In this document: positions 34,973 through 43,062 of the stretch, in pieces
Numbering within the stretch: position 1 is the first letter of the stretch
How the letters are laid out: each line of letters begins with the position of its first letter
Source of the DNA: Streptomyces roseolilacinus
GTDB taxonomy: Bacteria > Actinomycetota > Actinomycetes > Streptomycetales > Streptomycetaceae
Assembly (NCBI RefSeq): GCF_014649335.1
Contig: NZ_BMSV01000010.1
Coordinates: forward strand, 1-64,000
DNA length: 64,000 nt
Direction: 5' to 3'
Notes under the pieces: model-generated
Database searches by the model: none
What the model was told of the DNA's origin: nothing
What the model saw: the letters and a program-made list of their open reading frames with translations, nothing else
Position numbers and translations under genes: made by a program

Positions 34973-36421
34973 ATGAACGACCAGCACGACCACGGGGCAC
35001 TTGGCGACGCCGAGTACGCGGAGTTCATGGAGCTCGCCGCCGAAGAGGGCTTCGACGTCGACGAGGTCGAAGGCGCGATCGAGGAGGCCGGGCACGGCCC
35101 GCTGCCCGTCCTCGCCGTCGTCGGCCGCCCGAACGTCGGCAAGTCGACCCTGGTGAACCGGATCATCGGCCGCCGCGAGGCCGTCGTCGAGGACCGCCCC
35201 GGCGTCACCCGCGACCGCGTCACCTACGAGGCGGAGTGGGCCGGCCGCCGCTTCAAGGTCGTCGACACGGGCGGCTGGGAGCAGGACGTGTTCGGCATCG
35301 ACGCGTCCGTCGCCGCGCAGGCCGAGTTCGCGATCGAGGCGGCCGACGCCGTCGTCTTCGTCGTCGACGCGACCGTGGGCGCCACCGACACCGACGAGGC
35401 CGTCGTCAAGCTGCTGCGCCGCGCCGGCAAGCCCGTCGTCCTCGCCGCGAACAAGGTCGACGGCCCGTCCGCCGAGGCCGACGCCGCGATGCTGTGGTCC
35501 CTGGGCCTGGGCGAGCCGTTCCCCGTCTCCGCGCTGCACGGCCGCGGCACCGGCGACCTCCTCGACGAGGTCCTCAAGGCCCTGCCCGACGCGCCCGCGC
35601 AGACGTTCGGCGCCGCCGTCGGCGGCCCGCGCCGCATCGCCCTCATCGGCCGCCCGAACGTCGGCAAGTCGTCCCTCCTCAACAAGGTCGCGGGCGAGGA
35701 GCGGGTCGTCGTCAACGAGCTCGCCGGCACCACCCGCGACCCGGTCGACGAGCTCATCGAACTGGGCGGCACGACCTGGAAGTTCGTCGACACCGCCGGC
35801 ATCCGCAAGAAGGTCCACCTCCAGGAGGGCGCGGACTACTACGCCTCCCTGCGCACCGCCGCCGCCGTCGAGAAGGCCGAGGTGGCCGTCGTCCTGATCG
35901 ACACCACCGAGTCCATCTCCGTCCAGGACCAGCGGATCATCACGATGGCCGTCGAGGCGGGCCGGGCGCTCGTCATCGCGTACAACAAGTGGGACGAGCT
36001 CGACGAGGAGCGCCGCTACTACCTGGAGCGCGAGATCGAGACCGAGATGCAGCAGGTCTCGTGGGCGCCCCGGGTGAACGTCTCCGCCCGCACCGGCCGC
36101 CACATGGAAAAGCTCGTCCCGGCGATCGAGACCGCGCTCGCCGGCTGGGAGACCCGCGTCCCGACCGGCCGCCTCAACGCCTTCCTCGGCGAGCTCGTCG
36201 CCGCCCACCCGCACCCGATCCGCGGCGGCAAGCAGCCCCGCATCCTGTTCGGTACGCAGGCGGGCACCAAGCCGCCCCGGTTCGTGCTGTTCGCGTCCGG
36301 CTTCCTGGAGCACGGCTACCGCCGGTTCGTGGAGCGGCGCCTGCGCGAGGAGTTCGGCTTCGAGGGCACCCCGATCCACCTGTCGGTGCGGGTGAGGGAG
36401 AAGCGGGGCCGGAAGAAGTGA
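34973..36421 (+). CDS. der: ribosome-assembly GTPase Der (EngA)
   Basis: 482 residues from ATG 34973 with GAGGAAC upstream. It contains two tandem Era-like GTPase domains: G1 GRPNVGKSTLVN with G3 DTGGW and G4 NKVD, then G1 GRPNVGKSSLLN with G3 DTAG and G4 NKWD. A C-terminal KH-like domain (RVPTGRLNAFLGEL...RGGKQPRILFGTQAG) follows. An acidic N-terminal extension of about 45 residues is typical of actinomycetes. Der acts in 50S subunit maturation. A 23-bp terminator follows. Confidence 0.96.
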   Translation: MNDQHDHGALGDAEYAEFMELAAEEGFDVDEVEGAIEEAGHGPLPVLAVVGRPNVGKSTLVNRIIGRREAVVEDRPGVTRDRVTYEAEWAGRRFKVVDTGGWEQDVFGIDASVAAQAEFAIEAADAVVFVVDATVGATDTDEAVVKLLRRAGKPVVLAANKVDGPSAEADAAMLWSLGLGEPFPVSALHGRGTGDLLDEVLKALPDAPAQTFGAAVGGPRRIALIGRPNVGKSSLLNKVAGEERVVVNELAGTTRDPVDELIELGGTTWKFVDTAGIRKKVHLQEGADYYASLRTAAAVEKAEVAVVLIDTTESISVQDQRIITMAVEAGRALVIAYNKWDELDEERRYYLEREIETEMQQVSWAPRVNVSARTGRHMEKLVPAIETALAGWETRVPTGRLNAFLGELVAAHPHPIRGGKQPRILFGTQAGTKPPRFVLFASGFLEHGYRRFVERRLREEFGFEGTPIHLSVRVREKRGRKK

Positions 36422-36440
36422 CCGCGCGCCGGCACGGCGC

Positions 36441-36490
36441 ACGGCGGCGGGGCCGGGGAGACGATCGCGTCTCCCCGGCCCCGCCGCCGT
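36441..36490. terminator. bidirectional terminator after der
   Basis: Perfect 23-bp stem (36441-36463 with 36468-36490), ATCG loop, between der and a convergent gene whose stop begins at the next base. Confidence 0.9.
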
Positions 36491-36952
36491 TCACATGCCG
36501 CGGCGCGGCGCCGGTGGCAGCGCCACCTGCGCCGGCCCGCCGTGCGGCCGGGCCGCCGCGTAGCCGCCGTACTGCTGCGCCTGCCACCCCTGCCCGTACC
36601 CGTGCGTGCCGGTGGTGTGGCCCGTGGTGTGACCGACGGGGCCCTGCCCGCCGTCGGCGTGGTGGGCCGGCGGCAGGGCCCCGAAGGCCCGGAACCTGAG
36701 GTCCTCCTCGCCGCTGCGGTCCCCGGGCAGCGCCCGGAAGGACCGGCGGTACTCGGAGTACAGCGCGTCGTAGATCGGCGTGGCCGAGTAGGACAGCCCG
36801 TCCTCCGCCGGGCGCATGGCGGGGATGTACTGATACGACTGGCGGGACGGCTCGTATGAGTGCTGCACGTAGGTGCCAACGACCCCGCCGCCCGGGGGAT
36901 GCGGGCCGTCCCGGGAAATCGCCTTCCACCGGGCGGGGAGCGGGGTGCCCAT
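36491..36952 (-). CDS. conserved hypothetical protein
   Basis: 153 residues from ATG 36952, which overlaps the upstream stop (TGATG). The conserved centre reads QHSYEPSRQSYQYIPAMRP, YSATPIYDALYSEYRRSFRALPGDRSGEEDLRF; the C-terminus is Gly/His/Gln-rich and probably disordered. A GTG about 75 nt further in (V-G-T-Y-V-Q-H) could be the real start. I know no function for it; it pairs with the 36952-37746 gene in one operon. Confidence 0.75.
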   Translation of the reverse strand: MGTPLPARWKAISRDGPHPPGGGVVGTYVQHSYEPSRQSYQYIPAMRPAEDGLSYSATPIYDALYSEYRRSFRALPGDRSGEEDLRFRAFGALPPAHHADGGQGPVGHTTGHTTGTHGYGQGWQAQQYGGYAAARPHGGPAQVALPPAPRRGM

Positions 36953-37746
36953 CAGGACGTGCCGGCCAGCGGCATGGCGGCGGCGACCAGGCGGCCGTTC
37001 GCGGCGGCCTTCTCCAGCGCGTCGCGCAGCAGGTCCTCGCGGGGCTGCTGGCCGATGGAGCCGACGGGCGCGGCGAACACCAGCACCGTTCGCGACTTGT
37101 TCGCCGCCGTCCGCCAGCCCTCGGTGACCTGGAGCGGTTGGTGCGCCTGCCACCAGGCGACCGGCTGGGTGCCGACCGCGCTCGGCTGGAGGATCGCGTG
37201 GAGCTGCCCCATGGCGAGCAGCACGGACCAGCCCGTGAGCACCGACGGCTTCAGCGTGAGGCTGGAGACCGGGAGGAAGCCCTGCTCGACGAGGAGCGGC
37301 AGGAACTCGTCCTCCGTGCCGTACGAACCGGGGCGGGTGATCGGCGCGGTCGGCTCGACGACGAGCGCCGGGTGCAGGTCCCCGTCGATGAGGACCAGCC
37401 CGCTCGTCACGCCCAGGACGGCCTGCTGGGTGTCCTGCGGCACCTGCGCGGGCGCGGGCCGCTGCGGTTCCTGCCCGGTGATCGACCGGACGGCGCCCTG
37501 CAGCTGCTCCTCCGAGACCCTGACGACCTGGGAGGGGATGCAGGTGGCGTGGGCGAAGGCGAGGACGGCGGTCTCGTCGCCGACGAACAGCACGGTGCTG
37601 GTGCGCTCCTGCTCGGGGTCGCCCGGGGTGCGGCAGGAGGTGCAGTCGTAGCTGCCCGGGGCGTTCTCGCCGGCGAGCAGCCGGTCGGCTTCGTCGTCGC
37701 CGATCTCGGCGCGTACGTCCTCGCTGACGTCGAGCATGCGCGGCAC
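36952..37746 (-). CDS. conserved hypothetical protein with CxxC motif
   Basis: 264 residues from GTG 37746 (GAGGAG 6 nt upstream); ATG at 37737 (MLDVSEDVRAEI) is also possible. Near the N-terminus CTSCRTPGD could bind metal or form a disulphide. The rest is mixed alpha/beta (VLFVGDETAVLAFAHATCIP; LHPALVVEPTAPITRPG; LLRDALEKAAANGRLVAAAMPL). No family with known function is recognised. It is the first gene of a two-gene operon and divergent from the Rpf gene across about 240 bp. Confidence 0.8.
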   Translation of the reverse strand: MPRMLDVSEDVRAEIGDDEADRLLAGENAPGSYDCTSCRTPGDPEQERTSTVLFVGDETAVLAFAHATCIPSQVVRVSEEQLQGAVRSITGQEPQRPAPAQVPQDTQQAVLGVTSGLVLIDGDLHPALVVEPTAPITRPGSYGTEDEFLPLLVEQGFLPVSSLTLKPSVLTGWSVLLAMGQLHAILQPSAVGTQPVAWWQAHQPLQVTEGWRTAANKSRTVLVFAAPVGSIGQQPREDLLRDALEKAAANGRLVAAAMPLAGTS

Positions 37747-37988
37747 GGGTGGCTCCTCGGACTCGTTGGTGCGTGCGGTGCCGGGCGGGTCCCGGCACAT
37801 CTCATGAAGGGTTCAACGGGTGAGTGCCGACCGGGGTCACGCGTGCGGGGCGACCGAATCGGCGGCCGGATCCGGCCCGGTGCCGTCCGGGCGGCCGGGT
37901 CTGCCGACCGGGTGGGTTTGCGGCGCGGCGGGGCGGCACGCCGGTGCGGTACGGGGGCGGGGCACGGGGCGGTGCCTAGCGTGGCCCG

Positions 37989-38663
37989 ATGCCGAAGCAG
38001 CCGAAACCTTCATGCACCGCGCGCGTGCGGGGCGGCGCCGTGGCGCCGGCGTCCGCCGCGCTGTTCGTGCCCGTACTGGCCCTCGCCTTCGCCCTGGTAC
38101 CGGCCCTGCCGCGGGGCGCGGCCGCCTGGGCCTCCCCGCCGCCCTCCGCGCCCGCCGCCGCCGTGCCCGCCACCACCGCATCCGCCTCCGTGCCCGCCTC
38201 CGTGCCCGCGCCGCCGGGCCGCCGGGCGCCCGGCGCGGACACGTCCGCCGACTGCCCCGGCGACTGGCCCTGGGGCTGCGTCGCCCTCTGTGAGAGCGGC
38301 GGCCGCTGGGACGCCGACACCGGCAACGGCTTCTACGGCGGGCTGCAGTTCAAGCAGTCCACGTGGGAGGAGTTCGGCGGCCTGGCGTACGCGCGGCGCG
38401 CCGACCTGGCGACCCGCGCGCAGCAGATCACCGTCGCGCAGGAGGTGCTGCGCTGGCAGGGGTGGAACGCGTGGCCCACCTGCTCCCGCCGGTACGGGCT
38501 GTCCGGCCGGTACCACACGGTCCAGCCGGGCGACACGCTGAGCGGGGTGGCCCGGCGCTTCGGCGTCGCCGGCGGCTGGCAGGCGCTGTACGCCGCGAAC
38601 CGGGACCTCGTGGGCGGCGACCCGAACGTCCTCAGGCCCGGCTGGATGCTGCTCCTCCCGTAG
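37989..38663 (+). CDS. secreted resuscitation-promoting-factor-like enzyme with LysM
   Basis: 224 residues. A Sec signal with one hydrophobic helix (ALFVPVLALAFALVPALP) is followed by an Ala/Pro-rich linker. The Rpf/transglycosylase-like domain is WGCVALCESGGRWDADTGNGFYGGLQFKQSTWEEFGG, with the catalytic Glu in CESGG. A C-terminal LysM follows (YHTVQPGDTLSGVARRFGV). It cleaves peptidoglycan, for example on spore germination. TAGCGT (37977-37982) lies 6 nt before ATG 37989, so a leaderless message without room for the riboswitch that controls other Streptomyces rpf genes is predicted. The tail overlaps the livF-like gene by 32 bp. Confidence 0.9.
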   Translation: MPKQPKPSCTARVRGGAVAPASAALFVPVLALAFALVPALPRGAAAWASPPPSAPAAAVPATTASASVPASVPAPPGRRAPGADTSADCPGDWPWGCVALCESGGRWDADTGNGFYGGLQFKQSTWEEFGGLAYARRADLATRAQQITVAQEVLRWQGWNAWPTCSRRYGLSGRYHTVQPGDTLSGVARRFGVAGGWQALYAANRDLVGGDPNVLRPGWMLLLP

Positions 38664-39327
38664 GCCCCCCGAAGCGCCGCCGCGCGGCGGCCTCCGCGGC
38701 CTCGCCGCTGAACGCGACCGTCCCGCGGCGCAGTTCGTGGACGAGGGCGCCGCGCGGCAGGCCCTCCGGGAGGCGCCGGCCGGTGGTGACGACCGCCGCC
38801 CCCCGCGCGCACACGCCGCCCAGCAGGGCGTACGTACGCGCCGCCACCGCCGGCGACATGCCGAGCGTCGGCTCGTCGACGAGCACGACGCGCGCGGGCC
38901 CCGCCAGCGCCCGCGACACGGCCAGCATCCGCCGCTCGCCGCCCGACAGCGTGCCGGCCCGGCGGGGGAGCAGGGGGCGCAGCTCCGGGTACGCGTCGAG
39001 GGCGGCCGAGGGGTCCCCGGCGAGCCGCAGGTTCTCCGCGACCGTGAGCGTGGCGTACACGGCGCGCAGGTCGGGCACGAAGCACAGCCCCCGGCGTGCC
39101 CGCAGGTGCGCCGGCAGCCGCGTCACGTCGTCGCCGCGCCACAGCACCCGCCCCGCCGCCGGGCGCACCGTCCCCGCGAGGGCGCGCAGCACGGTCGTGC
39201 GGCCGGAGCCGTTGCGGCCGAGCAGCACGGTGGCCGTGCCGGCCGGGACGGGCAGGTCCACGCCGTGCAGCGCCTCCAGCGGCCCGTACCGGACGCGCAC
39301 GGCGCGCAGCTCCATCTCCACGCTCAC
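38632..39327 (-). CDS. LivF-like ABC ATP-binding protein, degenerate P-loop
   Basis: 231 residues from GTG 39327, overlapping the stop of the LivHMG fusion (GTGA). It has the LivF fold: signature TLSGGERRMLAVSRAL and Walker B VVLVDEPTLGMSP. Walker A is GRNGSGRTT, with Arg (codon CGC) in place of the catalytic Lys. The switch region, usually VEQN in LivF, reads VTTGRRL. ATP hydrolysis may be impaired, and it could serve as the inactive half of an asymmetric ATPase pair with the LivG domain. It lies at the end of the operon. Confidence 0.85.
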   Translation of the reverse strand: MSVEMELRAVRVRYGPLEALHGVDLPVPAGTATVLLGRNGSGRTTVLRALAGTVRPAAGRVLWRGDDVTRLPAHLRARRGLCFVPDLRAVYATLTVAENLRLAGDPSAALDAYPELRPLLPRRAGTLSGGERRMLAVSRALAGPARVVLVDEPTLGMSPAVAARTYALLGGVCARGAAVVTTGRRLPEGLPRGALVHELRRGTVAFSGEAAEAAARRRFGGPTGGAASSRA

Positions 39328-41942
39328 GCCACGATCCTCCCGGCCTCCATCACGTGGACGGTGTGCGCGACGCCGGCCACCAGGTCCGGGTCGTGCTCGA
39401 CGACCAGGACGGCCGTGCCGTCGGCGGCCAGGGCGGCGAGGACCCGGGCGAGCGCGGCGGTCTCGGCGGCGTCCAGGCCGGCGGCGGGCTCGTCGAGCAG
39501 CAGCGTGTGCGGCCGCCCCGCCAGGGCCCGGCCCAGCTCGGTCCGGCGCAGGACGCCCGTCGGCAGCCCGGCGGCGGGCCGGTGCCGCACGGGCCCGTCG
39601 AGGCCCGTCAGCCGCAGCGCCTGCTCGGTGGCGGTGTCCGCCTCGCCGCGGCCCCGGCCCCGCTCGGCGCCGAGACGGACGTTCTCCTCGACCGTCAGGG
39701 ACGGGAAGACGGCCGGCTCCTGGAACGTCCGCGCGATCCCCAGCCGGGTACGGGCGTGCGCGGGCCGGCGCGTGATGTCGGCCCCGTCGAGCGTGACCCG
39801 GCCGGCGGCGGGCCGCACGGTGCCGGCGAGGCAGTGGAACAGGGTGCTCTTGCCCGCCCCGTTGGCCCCCACGAGCGCGGTGACCCGGCCGGGTACGAGC
39901 GAGAGGTCGACCCGGTCGAGCGCGGTGACCCCGCCGTACCGCACGCTGAGCCCCCGCGCCCGCACCCGGGGCGCGGGCGGGCCGCCCGGACCGGTGGCGC
40001 CGTCCGCCGTGCCGTCCGTGCGGCCCGCGACCGCCGTGCCGTCCGCGACCGCCGTGCCGCCCGTGTCCGGTGTCGGTGCCGGTGCCGGGGTCGCCGGGGC
40101 CGCCGGGGCGCGCGCCGCGTCCGGCGCGGCCCTCCCGGGGCCGGGGCGCCCCGGCGCGCGGCGGCGCTGCGGGAGCAGGGACGTCAGCGGGGGGAGCCGG
40201 GCGGTCAGGGCGGCCAGGAGGCCGACGGCCGCCGCCGCCGCGCCGCCCCGGGCGCCCGCGTCCAGGCCGACCAGGAGCGCCGCCGCCAGCAGCGGGGACA
40301 GCAGGCTGTCCGCGCCGAGGACCAGGACCGCCGCGAACCACAGCAGCGCCCGTACCGGGTCGAACGCCGCCGCGTCGAACGCGCGGACGCCCATGCCCAG
40401 CAGCCCGCCGCCCAGCGCCGCCAGCGCCGCGCCCGCCACGAACACCAGCACCTTCAGCGCGGGCACCGGCACGCCCGCCGCCGCCGCGCCCGCCTCGTGG
40501 TCGCGCAGGGCGGCCAGGGCCCTGCCCGTACGGCCCCGGCGCAGCGCCGCGACGCCGGCCAGCGCGCCCGCCAGGACGACCAGCTCCAGCACGTAGAAGC
40601 GGCGGTCGGTCAGGAAGCCCGCCGGGCGCTCCACCACCAGGCCCGCCGTCGCGTACGGCTGCGCCAGGACGAACCGGCTCACCGCGACGCCCACCGCCAG
40701 CGTCACCAGCGCCAGCGCCAGCCCGCGCCGCCGGATCGCGGGCCAGCCGGTCAGCAGCCCGAGCGGCGCCACCAGCACCACCGCCGCGCCCAGCGCCGCG
40801 AGCTCCGGCAGCCGCGGCAGGCCCGGCATCCGCCCGGCCGCCAGGAGCGCCGTGAACAGGGCGCCCAGGCCCGCGTACGCCGCCTGCCCCAGGGAGATCT
40901 GCCCGCCCCGGCCCGTCACCACCACCAGCGACAGCAGGACCACCGCCAGGGCGGGCACCTGCACCGAGGTGCGCAGGTCCGCGCCCGCGAACCCCAGCGG
41001 CAGGACCAGCGGGAGCGCCACGCACAGCCACAGCCCGGGCGGCACCCGCGCGCCCGCCGTCGTCCCGCGCGGCAGCACGTCCCGCCCGCCGGCGCCCACG
41101 GCGGGCCACGCCAGGGCCGCCACCAGCAGCGCCACCGCGAACAGGTTCGCGCCGACCGACTGCACCAGCGGCCCCGCCCAGCCGCCCGGGTGGAACCGGG
41201 TCAGCTGCGCCTGGGCCACGCCGATCGCCAGCGCCGCCCCCACCGCGACGGGCAGGCTCCGCATCCGCGCCGCCACGGCCACGGCGATGACCTCCACGAC
41301 GAGCAGCGGCAGCCCGTACGGGTCCAGCCGCACGTGCGGCGCCAGCAGCACACCCGTCAGCCCCGCCGTGAACGACCCGAACGCCCACCCCGCCGCCGCC
41401 ACCCGGTCGGCGGCGATCCCGCCCAGCACCGCCAGCTCCCGGTCGTCCACCACGGCCCGCAGCTCCCGCCCCAGCCGCGTCCACCGGGTCACCGCGCCGA
41501 CCGCGCACGCCACCGCCACGGCGACGGCCACCTGCGCCCACGGGGCGTCGCCCGGCAGCACCGGCGCGTCCGCCCGCGCCCCGCCGCCCCACACGAGCGC
41601 GGCGCCCCCCACGAGCAGCACGAACACGCCGATCGACGCCACCAGCGTCAGCGCCGGGTCGGCGCCCGGCAGCACCGCCGGCCGGAACACCACCCGGTAC
41701 AGCACCAGGCCGATCCCCGGCGCGACCAGCAGCAGCGTCGCGCAGGCCGCGGGCGCGAGCGGCCAGCCCCACTCGACCACCAGGTGGCGCAGCACGTACG
41801 CGCACACCATGGCGACCGCGCCGTGCGCCAGGTTCAGCACGCCCGTCGCCCGGTAGGTGACGATCAGCCCGATCCCGGTGAGCGCGGCCGCGCCGCCGAC
41901 CGCCAGCCCGGCGAGGAACAGCTCGTACGTCAGCGCGCCCAC
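39324..41942 (-). CDS. LivH-LivM-LivG triple-fusion branched-chain-type ABC transporter
   Basis: 872 residues from GTG 41942. Residues 1-285 are a LivH-type permease (YRATGVLNLAHGAVAM); about 290-590 are a LivM-type permease (GRGGQISLGQAAYAGLGALF); 590-658 are a Pro/Ala/Thr linker; about 659-872 are a LivG ATPase. The ATPase has Walker A GANGAGKST, a degenerate signature LPTGVLRRTELGRAL, Walker B LLLDEPAAGLD and His in VVEHDPD. Usually these are three genes. It forms a hydrophobic-amino-acid uptake type importer, with the LivK-like lipoprotein at 43040 as probable receptor; the substrate is not known. Confidence 0.9.
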   Translation of the reverse strand: MGALTYELFLAGLAVGGAAALTGIGLIVTYRATGVLNLAHGAVAMVCAYVLRHLVVEWGWPLAPAACATLLLVAPGIGLVLYRVVFRPAVLPGADPALTLVASIGVFVLLVGGAALVWGGGARADAPVLPGDAPWAQVAVAVAVACAVGAVTRWTRLGRELRAVVDDRELAVLGGIAADRVAAAGWAFGSFTAGLTGVLLAPHVRLDPYGLPLLVVEVIAVAVAARMRSLPVAVGAALAIGVAQAQLTRFHPGGWAGPLVQSVGANLFAVALLVAALAWPAVGAGGRDVLPRGTTAGARVPPGLWLCVALPLVLPLGFAGADLRTSVQVPALAVVLLSLVVVTGRGGQISLGQAAYAGLGALFTALLAAGRMPGLPRLPELAALGAAVVLVAPLGLLTGWPAIRRRGLALALVTLAVGVAVSRFVLAQPYATAGLVVERPAGFLTDRRFYVLELVVLAGALAGVAALRRGRTGRALAALRDHEAGAAAAGVPVPALKVLVFVAGAALAALGGGLLGMGVRAFDAAAFDPVRALLWFAAVLVLGADSLLSPLLAAALLVGLDAGARGGAAAAAVGLLAALTARLPPLTSLLPQRRRAPGRPGPGRAAPDAARAPAAPATPAPAPTPDTGGTAVADGTAVAGRTDGTADGATGPGGPPAPRVRARGLSVRYGGVTALDRVDLSLVPGRVTALVGANGAGKSTLFHCLAGTVRPAAGRVTLDGADITRRPAHARTRLGIARTFQEPAVFPSLTVEENVRLGAERGRGRGEADTATEQALRLTGLDGPVRHRPAAGLPTGVLRRTELGRALAGRPHTLLLDEPAAGLDAAETAALARVLAALAADGTAVLVVEHDPDLVAGVAHTVHVMEAGRIVA

Positions 41943-42379
41943 GGCCCGGCCCCGGCGGCCGCCGCGGGACCGCCCCCCTTCCCCGGCTCGCAGACCGGGC
42001 ACGGGTCGAGCGCGGCGCCGCCCGCCGGGAGCACCCCCGGCCTGCCGGCCACCAGCGGGCAGTCGGGGCGGTGCGCCAGGGTGCCGCCCGGCACCCGTAC
42101 GGGTGGTTCGTCCGACGAGGGGCGGAAGGCGCCCCCGGCGGGTTCCTCCGGGGGCCGCGCGTCCCCGTCCGCGCCCGGCGCCGCCCGGCCCGCGGCGGAC
42201 GCGGCCACCCACACCGCGCCCGCCACGACCAGGGCGGCCCCCGGCACCGTGGCGGACGCCAGGTGGGGGAGCTGCCGCTCCGCGAACCGCTCGCCGGACA
42301 CGCCGTACCAGCCGAGCACGCACAGCACGGCGCCCCCGGCGAGGGCGGTCAGGCCGCCCCACCACAGCAGTCGCGGCAT
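41930..42379 (-). CDS. small membrane protein with C-terminal Cys motif
   Basis: 149 residues, overlapping the fusion-transporter start by 13 bp. Two membrane helices (LLWWGGLTALAGGAVLCVLGW; ATVPGAALVVAGAVWVAAS) are followed by a cytoplasmic or exported tail with H-R-P-D-C-P and DPCPVCEP, which together could form a zinc-binding site. Such proteins accompany this transporter type in Streptomyces; the role is unknown. It is the first gene of the minus-strand operon, 92 bp from the divergent lipoprotein gene. Confidence 0.75.
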   Translation of the reverse strand: MPRLLWWGGLTALAGGAVLCVLGWYGVSGERFAERQLPHLASATVPGAALVVAGAVWVAASAAGRAAPGADGDARPPEEPAGGAFRPSSDEPPVRVPGGTLAHRPDCPLVAGRPGVLPAGGAALDPCPVCEPGKGGGPAAAAGAGPWAR

Positions 42380-42471
42380 CGGGACCCCTTCGCGCTACTC
42401 CACTGGCGACACATGGTGATTCCTTGCACTATGCCGGTGAATGTCCTTTTTCCGTGCAGTGAGAGACCCCG

Positions 42472-43062
42472 GTGGTGACCCAGATGGTCCACGCGACCCC
42501 CCGCAGGGCCCGCACGCGCACCGCAGCGCTGGCGACGGCCGCCGTCCTCGCCCTCGTACCGCTGACCGCGTCGTGCGGCGAAGGGGACGACGCCAGCGTC
42601 GGCCCGCAGTCCCCCGACCTCCAGACGACCTCCGAGGCCGCGAGCCCTCCCGCGTCCCCCACGGCCACCGCCACCGGCTCGCCCACCGCCACCGGCAGCG
42701 CGCCCGCCGACCCGCAGGACGCCGAGGAGGAGATCCGCGAGAACTGGACGGAGTTCTTCGACCCCAAGACCTCCACCGACGAGAGGGTCCGGCTGCTGGA
42801 GAACGGCGACCGGCTGCGCCCCGTCATCGAGGCCTTCGGCAACGACCCGAACGCCGCGAAGACCTCCGCCCGGGTGAAGTCCGTCTCCTTCACCTCGGCC
42901 ACCGGGGCGGACGTCACCTACGACGTGCTCGTCGGCGGCCGCCCCGCCCTGCCCGGCTCCAAGGGCACCGCCGTCCTCCAGCAGGACACCTGGAAGGTCT
43001 CCCGCAACACCCTCTGCGCGCTGGTGAAGCTCAGCGGCAATGCGGCCGTTCCGGGGTGCTGA
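42472..43062 (+). CDS. lipoprotein, low-molecular-weight hypothetical
   Basis: 196 residues from GTG 42472 (ATG 42484 in frame is possible). It has a lipoprotein signal with lipobox LTASC, then a Thr/Ser/Pro linker and a globular domain of about 110 residues (IRENWTEFFDPKTSTDERVRLLENGDRLRPVIEAF ... VTYDVLVGGRPALPGSKGTAVLQQDTWKVS). The domain looks like an NTF2/DUF-type extracytoplasmic fold. It overlaps the substrate-binding gene by 23 bp and is likely cotranscribed, so it may assist that transporter. Confidence 0.8.
   Translation: MVTQMVHATPRRARTRTAALATAAVLALVPLTASCGEGDDASVGPQSPDLQTTSEAASPPASPTATATGSPTATGSAPADPQDAEEEIRENWTEFFDPKTSTDERVRLLENGDRLRPVIEAFGNDPNAAKTSARVKSVSFTSATGADVTYDVLVGGRPALPGSKGTAVLQQDTWKVSRNTLCALVKLSGNAAVPGC

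Noticed and set aside
37800..37988. ydaO/c-di-AMP riboswitch before the Rpf gene
   Set aside because: The -10 element lies 6 nt before the start codon, leaving no leader, and the aptamer consensus was not seen.
38737..42419. Large plus-strand ORFs opposite the branched-chain transporter operon
   Set aside because: Arg/Pro/Ala-only translations; the minus strand encodes clear ABC domains with motifs.
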